From an uncultured Anaeroplasmataceae bacterium (lineage in GTDB: Bacteria > Bacillota_I > Bacilli_A > Acholeplasmatales > Anaeroplasmataceae), in contig CANQBD010000017.1 of the NCBI GenBank assembly GCA_947589245.1, forward strand, positions 1 to 33,167: a DNA stretch of 33,167 nucleotides, in the 5' to 3' direction. The notes below the pieces were generated by a model that worked only from the letters and a program-made list of their open reading frames with translations, had not been told where the DNA came from and did not search any database. The position numbers were made by a program, and so were the translations under genes. This document shows positions 14,590 through 21,155 of this stretch, one piece after another (position 1 is the stretch's first letter; the number at the start of each line of letters is the position of its first letter).

Positions 14590-16290
14590 TTACTTTATGT
14601 TGCTAATGCTTTCTAAAACACGATTTATAGCTTCAGAACTACTAATTTCTTCTTTAACTAAGGTTGCTCGATCTTTAAATTCAACCACAGCTTCATTACT
14701 TCTTTTACCACAAATAATCATATAAGGAATACCTATAAGCTCCCAATCCTTAAATTTAAAGCCTGGTCTTTCATTACGATCATCTAAAATAACCTCAGCT
14801 TTGTTTTTTAAAGAATCATATAAAAAATCAGACAAAGCCTTTTGTTCTTTATCATTATAATTAATTGGAACAATTACTACCTGATAAGGAGCAACTATTA
14901 AAGGCCATTTAATACCAGCTTCATCATGATATTGCTCAACAATTGATTGTAATGTTCTAGATACACCAATGCCATAACAACCCATAACCATAGGTATATC
15001 CTTACCATCTTCATTTACATACGTACAATTCATAGCCTTACTATACTTAGTTTGAAGTTTAAAAATTTGACCAACTTCAATACCTCGCTTTTGTTGCATT
15101 GGTTTGCCACAAACCGGACATAAATCACCCGCTGTAACCTTTTTGATGTCAACAACAATACCTTCAAAATCTCGACCATAATTGCAATTCAAATAATGAG
15201 TGTCAGCCTTATTAGCTCCCACGATAAAGTTAGCCATTAAAGTAACTTCTTCATCAACTAATACTTTACATTTTAAACCAATTGGACCAACAAAGCCATG
15301 AATAGTATCTAAGCTCTTGATTTCTTCATCTGTAGCCAATTCTAAATAATTTTCATTAGAATTTAAGATATTAACAATCTTAACATTATTGGCTTCTCTG
15401 TCGCCTCGTAACACAACAGCCACTAGCTCCTTATTGGCATAATCATGGTATATTAGGGTCTTAACTGTCTTTTTGGTATCAACTCTTAAAAAATTACTTA
15501 TTTCTTCAATTGTTCTTTGATTTGGCGTTGAAACCTCCTCTAGAGGTAATAATTTTTCCAAACTAGCTTTACCATGCTGGCATTCAGCCCTTTCAACATC
15601 AGCAGCATAGCCACATTCACAAAAAACTATTTCTGATTCCCCAACCTCTGATAAGGCCATAAATTGATGAGAAGCATTACCACCGATATTACCTGTATCA
15701 GCTAAAACTGGTTGGAAGTGTAACTGTAAACGACTAAAAATTTTATTATATGTGTCAAACATCAGTTGATAAGATACATCTAATCCTGCCTCATCCTTAT
15801 CAAATGAATAAGCATCCTTCATTAAAAATTCACGACTTCTCATCAAACCAAAACGAGGTCTAAGTTCATCACGATATTTAGTTTGAATTTGATATAAATT
15901 AAGTGGTAAGTTTTTACTTGATTTTACTAAGTCTCTAACCATTGAGGTAAAAATTTCTTCATGAGTAGGCCCTAGACAAAAATCTCTTTCATGACGATCC
16001 GTAAAACGCATTAACTCTGGACCATATTTAGACCATCTTCCTGACTCTTCCCAAAGTTCTTTTGGTTGAAGAGCTGAACAAAGAATTTCTAAACAACCAG
16101 CATTATCCATTTCTTCTCTTATTATATTTTCAATTTTGTGTAAAACTCGTAAACCTAAAGGTAAAAATTGATAAACACCAGCTACTTGAGCTTTCATCAT
16201 CCCAGCTCGAAGTAATAGAATATGCGAATCAATTTTAGCTTCCTGTGGAGCTTCTTTCAATGTTGAAATTAACATTTTACTAGCTTTCAT
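14590..16290 (-). CDS. proS: Prolyl-tRNA synthetase (bacterial type, with editing domain)
   Basis: Charges tRNA-Pro; 566 aa, close to the 564 aa of the Bacillus enzyme. Class II catalytic core with motif 1 around LPLGLRVLHKIENIIREEM, motif 2 RDELRPRFGLMRSREFLMKD, and motif 3 near MGCYGIGVSRTL. The INS editing domain (about 225-400) is inserted between motifs 2 and 3, marking the prokaryote-like form. The C-terminal anticodon-binding domain begins near VAPYQVVIVPINYND. The Cys pairs in CECGYAADVE and CPVCGKPM frame the insertion, as in other members. AGGAAGTG precedes the ATG at 16290. It is divergent from rnj; no T-box leader is seen upstream. Confidence 0.97.
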   Translation of the reverse strand: MKASKMLISTLKEAPQEAKIDSHILLLRAGMMKAQVAGVYQFLPLGLRVLHKIENIIREEMDNAGCLEILCSALQPKELWEESGRWSKYGPELMRFTDRHERDFCLGPTHEEIFTSMVRDLVKSSKNLPLNLYQIQTKYRDELRPRFGLMRSREFLMKDAYSFDKDEAGLDVSYQLMFDTYNKIFSRLQLHFQPVLADTGNIGGNASHQFMALSEVGESEIVFCECGYAADVERAECQHGKASLEKLLPLEEVSTPNQRTIEEISNFLRVDTKKTVKTLIYHDYANKELVAVVLRGDREANNVKIVNILNSNENYLELATDEEIKSLDTIHGFVGPIGLKCKVLVDEEVTLMANFIVGANKADTHYLNCNYGRDFEGIVVDIKKVTAGDLCPVCGKPMQQKRGIEVGQIFKLQTKYSKAMNCTYVNEDGKDIPMVMGCYGIGVSRTLQSIVEQYHDEAGIKWPLIVAPYQVVIVPINYNDKEQKALSDFLYDSLKNKAEVILDDRNERPGFKFKDWELIGIPYMIICGKRSNEAVVEFKDRATLVKEEISSSEAINRVLESISNIK

Positions 16291-16326
16291 CTAATAACTG
16301 CACTTCCTTTTTATAAAACACTTGAA

Positions 16327-16332
16327 ATTATA
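16327..16332 (-). promoter_or_regulatory. Extended -10 promoter element of proS
   Basis: TG-C-TATAAT on the minus strand, 37 bases before the proS start; the -35 region is poor, as is usual for extended -10 promoters. Confidence 0.6.
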
Positions 16333-16447
16333 GCATAATATAATTATAAAATCTATAACACTAAAAGCACTTTCTTTAAAAGATTTTGCTACTTTTACTT
16401 TTATTTTTATTTTTTTTATAGTAAAATAATCATAGATATTTTGCGTT

Positions 16448-16547
16448 GTAGGCTAATTTAATAGTCTAACTAGAAACAAACTTCTACGAAAGGAGATTTT
16501 TATCAACTTTGCTTTTAGGAAACAAACTTGATATTATTGGATAATTT
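16448..16547 (+). other. Leader region of rnj with direct repeats and an orphan ribosome site
   Basis: The leader has GAAACAAACTT twice (16473-16483 and 16519-16529), a small GGCTA/TAGTC hairpin (about 16450-16466), and a strong AAAGGAGA (16489-16496) more than 50 bases before the rnj start and with no ATG behind it. The rnj ATG itself has only a weak GGAT site. A TTG-started 11-codon frame (16528-16563) with AGGA at 7 bases overlaps the rnj start. Whether any of this is translated is unknown. Confidence 0.4.
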
Positions 16548-18233
16548 ATGGATAAAATTATAACCAAAAATGAAGTAGGTATATTTGCCTTAGGTGGTCT
16601 TGGTGAAGTCGGCAAAAATATGTACTGCATTGAATATCTTAATCAAATATTTATTATTGACTCGGGAATTCTTTTTCCTGATGAACATCTTTTAGGAGTT
16701 GACTATGTCATTCCTGATTACACCTATTTAGAACAAAATCAACACAAGATAGTGGGTCTTTTTATTACTCATGGTCATGAAGATCATATTGGTGGCATTC
16801 CTTTTCTATTAAAGAAAGTTTCAATACCTAAAATTTATGCTGCTGGAGTGGCAGTCGATTTAATTGAAAATAAATTAGAAGAATATCCTGACCTACTATC
16901 TAAGACCCAAATTGTAGAATTTAAAGCTCATTTTAAATATAACTTTAAAGGTGTTGAAGTTTCTTTTATAAGATTAAATCACTCTATACCCGATTCTTTT
17001 GCGATTGTCTTTACAACTGACATTGGTGTAATTATGCATACAGGTGATTTTAAAATTGACTTTACGCCTGTTGGACCTAGTGCCGAATATGATAAGCTAG
17101 CTCATTTAGGACAACAAGGTGTTTTATGCTTATTAGCCGATTCAACTAATTCATTGCGTGAAGGCTTCACTGAATCAGAAAAGAAAATTGGAGCTTCAAT
17201 TAAAGAATTATTTTCTAAAATTGAAGAAAGAATCATTGTAGCAACTTTTGCCTCTAATATTTTTAGAATTGAACAAATTGTTGAGGCCTGTGTAGAATGT
17301 CAACGCCATATAGCTATTTTTGGACGTTCTATGGAAAAAGCTATTGAGATTGGACAACAAATTGGTTATATCAAGCCACCAAAAGGAACGATTATTGATG
17401 CCTCCGAAATTAATCAATATAAGCCTAATGAATTATGCTTCTTATGTACTGGTTCGCAAGGAGAGCCTTTAGCTGCTTTATCGCGAGTAGCTAATGGTTC
17501 TCATAGAACCATTAAACTAATTCCAGGTGATACAATCATCTTCTCTTCTAGCCCTATTCCAGGCAATCAAGAGGGAGTTAATAGAACTATTAATTTACTA
17601 TTTAAAAATGGCGCTAATGTCATTACACATTCACCAATCACTGATACTCATACTTCTGGCCATGCCTCTATTGGAGAACAAAAGTTGATGCTATCACTTA
17701 TTAAACCAAAATATTTCCTACCAATTCATGGTGAATATAGGATGCAAAGAGTTCATGGTAACACGGCTATTGAATGTGGTGTAAAACCTGAAAATGTCTT
17801 TATTTTGGAAAATGGTGATGTAGTGGCATTTAATGAAAATGGTGCTAGATTAGCTGGGCATGTACCTTCTGGGGAAATTTATATTGATGGTACTGGTATT
17901 GGTGACATTTCTTCTAATATTATCCGTGAACGAAAATATCTATCTGAAGATGGTATGTTTGCTTTAGTAGTAACTGTAGATGTGACTAATAAAGAAATTC
18001 CTATTGAACCTCAAGTTGTTTCCAGGGGCTTTATCTATATGAAGGATAGTGAAGAGTTGACTAAATCAATAGTTGCCGATGCTAAAAAATTTTTGGAATC
18101 TGAAATAAAGAAAATGAAAATTATAAATTTTAATACTTTAAAATATAACTTAACAGAATTTTTAAATCAATTAATTACATCTAAAACTGATCGTAAACCA
18201 ATAATCATTCCTGTTTTCATGCCTATTGAATAA
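16548..18233 (+). CDS. rnj: Ribonuclease J (metallo-beta-lactamase/beta-CASP)
   Basis: 561 aa. RNase J has endonuclease and 5'-3' exonuclease activity and is central to mRNA decay and rRNA processing in Bacillota. The metal site motif HGHEDH is at residues 75-80, with later ligands in RLNHSIPDS, MHTGDFKID and LPIHGEYRM. The beta-CASP part holds LCLLADSTNS and TFASNIFRIEQI, and a C-terminal domain follows EIYIDGTGIGD. The start is fixed by an in-frame stop just upstream and by the family N-terminus NEVGIFALGGLGEVGKN. A single gene is seen, so rnjA versus rnjB cannot be decided. Shares a bidirectional terminator with the convergent racemase-like gene. Confidence 0.95.
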   Translation: MDKIITKNEVGIFALGGLGEVGKNMYCIEYLNQIFIIDSGILFPDEHLLGVDYVIPDYTYLEQNQHKIVGLFITHGHEDHIGGIPFLLKKVSIPKIYAAGVAVDLIENKLEEYPDLLSKTQIVEFKAHFKYNFKGVEVSFIRLNHSIPDSFAIVFTTDIGVIMHTGDFKIDFTPVGPSAEYDKLAHLGQQGVLCLLADSTNSLREGFTESEKKIGASIKELFSKIEERIIVATFASNIFRIEQIVEACVECQRHIAIFGRSMEKAIEIGQQIGYIKPPKGTIIDASEINQYKPNELCFLCTGSQGEPLAALSRVANGSHRTIKLIPGDTIIFSSSPIPGNQEGVNRTINLLFKNGANVITHSPITDTHTSGHASIGEQKLMLSLIKPKYFLPIHGEYRMQRVHGNTAIECGVKPENVFILENGDVVAFNENGARLAGHVPSGEIYIDGTGIGDISSNIIRERKYLSEDGMFALVVTVDVTNKEIPIEPQVVSRGFIYMKDSEELTKSIVADAKKFLESEIKKMKIINFNTLKYNLTEFLNQLITSKTDRKPIIIPVFMPIE

Positions 18234-18263
18234 AAAAATAGCCTTTGACAAGGCTATTTTTTT
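18233..18263. terminator. Bidirectional terminator between rnj and the racemase-like gene
   Basis: AATAGCCTT/AAGGCTATT perfect stem with a 4-base loop, flanked by A-run and T-run, so it works on both strands. It lies between the two convergent stop codons. Confidence 0.9.
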
Positions 18264-18265
18264 AC

Positions 18266-18832
18266 TTATAAATATAAATAATCCTTCAATTTAGAAATAG
18301 GATCAACAACTTCCTTTTTGAATTCTTCTTCAGCAATATATAAAAAATGGGTACAGGCCAAAATCAAGCGATCATATTTTTTAAATAATGACTGATATGA
18401 ATCTAAAATAGTTTTATAGTCTTCTTTCCTTTGAATTGCATTAATCAATTCACTCGCATCAAAAGTAGGAACACCAGGATAAAGTTTATTTACAAGATGG
18501 TAGGTGGCTTGGCTTCCTAAAACTAAAGACCTTGAATTTAGTTCATCTTTAATAAAATCAAAAATCCCAATAATTTCAAATTCTACAGCTTGGTTTAAAA
18601 ATGCTAAAGCTTGTAGGGATAAAGTATTGCAAGCTAATATTATTTTATCGACTTTTAAATTAATTAGATAATTTACTAAAAAAAAGGCTCTTTTGCAAAG
18701 AAACTCTTTAGTTTTATTACCATAAGGAAAAAAGCATTCATCCATTATAACAATAGCTTCATCACCTTTTTTAACAACCTTTTCAGCAACAGCTAAAGCC
18801 CCTTTACCACTATCAATAAAACCAATTTTCAT
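18266..18832 (-). CDS. Short glutamate racemase-like (Asp/Glu racemase superfamily) protein
   Basis: 188 aa, while MurI proteins are about 260-275 aa. It keeps the N-terminal FIDSGKGALAV (family FDSGVGGL with Asp7-Ser8-Gly9), FFPYGNKT, the first catalytic Cys (Cys68) in ACNTLS, a VLGSQATYHL segment like the LATxGT region, and the second catalytic Cys (Cys160) in LACTHF. Loops between these are shortened, and the conserved GG after DSG is replaced by KGA. It probably still uses the two-cysteine racemisation chemistry and may supply D-glutamate for peptidoglycan, but a changed substrate is possible. The start has AAGGTGATA. A terminator lies 29 bases upstream. Confidence 0.7.
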   Translation of the reverse strand: MKIGFIDSGKGALAVAEKVVKKGDEAIVIMDECFFPYGNKTKEFLCKRAFFLVNYLINLKVDKIILACNTLSLQALAFLNQAVEFEIIGIFDFIKDELNSRSLVLGSQATYHLVNKLYPGVPTFDASELINAIQRKEDYKTILDSYQSLFKKYDRLILACTHFLYIAEEEFKKEVVDPISKLKDYLYL

Positions 18833-18854
18833 TATATCACCTTAATAATTATAT

Positions 18855-18882
18855 GAAAAAAGAACCTTATTTATTAGGTTCT
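18855..18882 (-). terminator. Terminator overlapping the exonuclease stop codon
   Basis: AGAACCT/AGGTTCT stem with an 8-base loop containing the stop codon region, then a T-run on the minus strand. It ends 23 bases before the racemase-like start codon. Confidence 0.8.
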
Positions 18883-19766
18883 AAGGTCCTTCTGATCATC
18901 TCATAATTATTTGTTATTAAATTAACATCATCACGAAAAGCTTTAAATACCTCTTTGGTTACATAGCAATCATTAAATGCATCATGGACTTGTAAATCCT
19001 GATTATGATAATATGTTTGGTAAAGCTTAAATAAACCTGGTTCATTTTTAAGATTGTAATAGCTTTTAATCAAACGACAGATATTAACATAGCGGATGTT
19101 TTCAATCAAAGGTAACCCATTTATTTTAAAAGAATTATTTAAGGTTATACTATCATTTTTACCATAAATAATAATTGAAGGATGATATAAATCATTTATT
19201 TCTTTAAATTCTTCATAAAAATCTTTATAATCAATAGCCTTAGCATAAAACATTTCTTGAGTAATATTTAAAAATTCAATGACTCTTTTAGATAAAGTTT
19301 TTTGAATAGTAGGCTTTATATAATTAGAATAACGGTTGATTTCATCACCATTATTATTAACTAATAAATATCCAACCTGAATAATCTCAGCTTTAAAATC
19401 CTTACCATGATAGCCATAAGGTGGCATTGTCATTTCTAAATCTAAAAACATCACATTACCAAGACTTCCTAAAAAGCTTGACAATGATGTATTTAAACTA
19501 AATTTATCAAAATAAAAAATGCGTTTATAAGCACTCTTGCTAAAAATTTTATTGACATAGTTAACTAAATAAGCTCCAATACCTTTTTTATTTATAAACT
19601 TTCCTTCATCATATTCCAAGTCAATATAAATACCAGAATATAAATAACGTTTAAATAAATTCATTTGACTGGTTTGAAAATAAAAATAAACAACACGCTT
19701 ATAAAGTTTAAGACTGATAAGTTTATTTGTTATATCAACACTATGTATATTACCGATTATTCTCAT
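18867..19766 (-). CDS. DEDDh 3'-5' exonuclease (DNA polymerase III epsilon/RNase T-type) with extra N-terminal region
   Basis: 299 aa. Residues about 104-275 form an exonuclease domain with the acidic residues Asp109 and Glu111 in FLDLEMT, Asp205 in YGKNDSITL, and His261 with Asp266 in HDAFNDCYVT, that is a complete DEDDh site. The first ~100 residues are an added basic/hydrophobic domain without a motif I recognise. It could trim RNA or DNA 3' ends; the substrate is not predictable. The start has GAGGT 8 bases upstream and lies 3 bases from the trmR stop, so it is the last gene of the alaS operon. Confidence 0.82.
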   Translation of the reverse strand: MRIIGNIHSVDITNKLISLKLYKRVVYFYFQTSQMNLFKRYLYSGIYIDLEYDEGKFINKKGIGAYLVNYVNKIFSKSAYKRIFYFDKFSLNTSLSSFLGSLGNVMFLDLEMTMPPYGYHGKDFKAEIIQVGYLLVNNNGDEINRYSNYIKPTIQKTLSKRVIEFLNITQEMFYAKAIDYKDFYEEFKEINDLYHPSIIIYGKNDSITLNNSFKINGLPLIENIRYVNICRLIKSYYNLKNEPGLFKLYQTYYHNQDLQVHDAFNDCYVTKEVFKAFRDDVNLITNNYEMIRRTLEPNK

Positions 19767-19769
19767 CTT

Positions 19770-20402
19770 CTATGACCTCTTAACTGATACTGCCAAACCA
19801 TCACCAATATCAAAAATGGTTGTATCAAAGGAAGCATTAGCAAGTAAGCTTTCATGAAAGGCATTAAGTTTACGAACAAGACCTCTAACAGAACGTGACA
19901 AATTGGCATAGCCAGCTTTATCATTTACTAAGCCATGAAAAAGCATATTGTCACAAACAACTACTCCACAAGAACTTAAAAGCGGTGTATAAAGATTAAA
20001 AAACTTTTCATATTGAGCCTTAGCAGCATCAATAAATATTAAATCAAAGCTTTGATCTTTAACCAAATCAAAAGCCTCTAAGGCATCTTGATTAATAAGT
20101 GTTATTTTAGAAGTCAAGCCAGCCTCTTTAACATTTTCAACGGCCAAATTAAACATTTCTAAAGATTTTTCAATTGTAGTAACAGCTGCACCATTAACTT
20201 TATGCATTCTAATTGCTGAATAACCAATAGCGGTTCCTATTTCTAAAATATTATTTGGTTTATGAATTCTAATAATATTTTCTAAAAAAGCTAATCCCTC
20301 ATCTAAAATAATGGGCACATTATTGGCTCTAGCAAAATTTTTAATTTTTAAATCTAGTTCATCAAACTTCAAATTTAAAAGATTAGCTGTTACATCCGTC
20401 AC
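19770..20402 (-). CDS. trmR: SAM-dependent O-methyltransferase, YrrM/TrmR type
   Basis: About 210 aa from the GTG at 20402, which has GGAGG at 8 bases; an in-frame ATG at 20408 is only 2 bases from that site. The open frame continues further upstream, but that part is the other-frame copy of the DUF1292 Cys-Gly tail. The class I methyltransferase fold shows NILEIGTAIGYSAIRM (SAM loop), TTIEKSLEMF (acidic strand 2), INQDALEAF and FDLIFIDAAKAQYEKFF (metal Asp as in the COMT-like family). In Bacillus YrrM (TrmR) methylates 5-hydroxyuridine in tRNA and lies in the same alaS-ruvX-yrzB neighbourhood, which supports the assignment. It overlaps the previous gene by 20 bases. Confidence 0.82.
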   Translation of the reverse strand: MTDVTANLLNLKFDELDLKIKNFARANNVPIILDEGLAFLENIIRIHKPNNILEIGTAIGYSAIRMHKVNGAAVTTIEKSLEMFNLAVENVKEAGLTSKITLINQDALEAFDLVKDQSFDLIFIDAAKAQYEKFFNLYTPLLSSCGVVVCDNMLFHGLVNDKAGYANLSRSVRGLVRKLNAFHESLLANASFDTTIFDIGDGLAVSVKRS

Positions 20403-20721
20403 AGCCATCGCCTCCACAGCCACCACAATCACTGCTGCAACTACCTGCACAGCCAGCACAGCCACCTTGAGCTCCATTATTGTTATAATAATCATCTAAT
20501 AAGTCTTCAAGCATGTCCCATTCTTCTTCACTTTCGATTTTAGTTAGTTCACCAGAACCATCCCCATGCTCAACATAGATAGCAGCAGAAACTTCATCTA
20601 ATCCTCTTGGGGAAAAAACTACATAGCTTTTATTAAATTCTTCTGAAAAATAGGTAAATAAAATATCACAAATAATCTCTTTGCCATCATCCGTTTGTAT
20701 AGTTAAAGTACGATCGACCAT
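20383..20721 (-). CDS. DUF1292 (YrzB-type) protein with cysteine-rich C-terminal tail
   Basis: 112 aa. Residues 1-85 match DUF1292: acidic, with FTYFSEEFNKSYVVFSP and ELTKIESEEEWDMLEDLLDDY. After the NNNGAQGG linker the last ~27 residues are a Gly/Ser/Asp stretch holding seven cysteines, mostly two or three residues apart. This tail could bind zinc or another soft metal, or form a redox site; family members often have a shorter or no such tail. The gene lies between ruvX and trmR as yrzB does in Bacillus. Start at 20721 has a GGAGAAG site. The tail's coding repeat (GGCTGTG-like units) also carries the ribosome site and start of trmR. Confidence 0.85.
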   Translation of the reverse strand: MVDRTLTIQTDDGKEIICDILFTYFSEEFNKSYVVFSPRGLDEVSAAIYVEHGDGSGELTKIESEEEWDMLEDLLDDYYNNNGAQGGCAGCAGSCSSDCGGCGGDGCDGCNS

Positions 20722-20735
20722 TTTTCTTCTCCTTT

Positions 20736-21155
20736 TTAAAATCTTTGACTATCTAAATAATTTTGTAAAATGACAACAGCAGCCATTTCATCCTTTTTTT
20801 CTTTACGATTTTTGCGACTCATATTACCGCTAAGCATCGCTCTATCAACCATGACTGTTGTTAAACGCTCGTCAACTAAAATGACCTCAATATCACTTAA
20901 AGCTTTGATTCTCGCAGCAAACTCATGAGAAATATTAGCTCTAATACCTTCATCACCATTCATATGCTTAGGCAAGCCTAAAACTATTTTTTTGACCTTT
21001 TCTTTATTACAAAAATCAACTATGTATTTACTAGCACTATCATAATCATCATCATTAAAACGATAAGTTTCGCAAGCTCTCGCAAGCATTCCAAGCTCAT
21101 CAGAAATAGCAATGCCTAAGGTCCTGCTGCCTAAATCTAAACCAACATATTTCAT
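20736..21155 (-). CDS. ruvX: Holliday junction resolvase-like protein RuvX/YqgF (pre-16S rRNA nuclease)
   Basis: 139 aa, RNase H-like fold. Motifs are GLDLGSRTLGIAIS with the first catalytic Asp, VLGLPKHMNGDEG, and VDERLTT with a second acidic residue; the last conserved Asp lies near KKDEMAAV. YqgF proteins process the 5' end of 16S rRNA; a resolvase role is also proposed. The ATG at 21155 shares its A with the alaS stop (TAATG), with GGGG about 7 bases before it; an ATG two codons upstream has no room for a ribosome site. Coupled translation with alaS is likely. Confidence 0.93.
   Translation of the reverse strand: MKYVGLDLGSRTLGIAISDELGMLARACETYRFNDDDYDSASKYIVDFCNKEKVKKIVLGLPKHMNGDEGIRANISHEFAARIKALSDIEVILVDERLTTVMVDRAMLSGNMSRKNRKEKKDEMAAVVILQNYLDSQRF

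Noticed and set aside
20386-20470. GGCTGTG-type units as a tandem repeat or CRISPR-like array
   Set aside because: Units are short, coding, and in register with the Cys-Gly tail; no spacers of constant length.
20403-20495. N-terminal extension of the trmR frame rich in Ala/Val
   Set aside because: It is the shifted frame of the DUF1292 Cys-Gly coding repeat; family length and GGAGG placement support the start at 20402 (or 20408).
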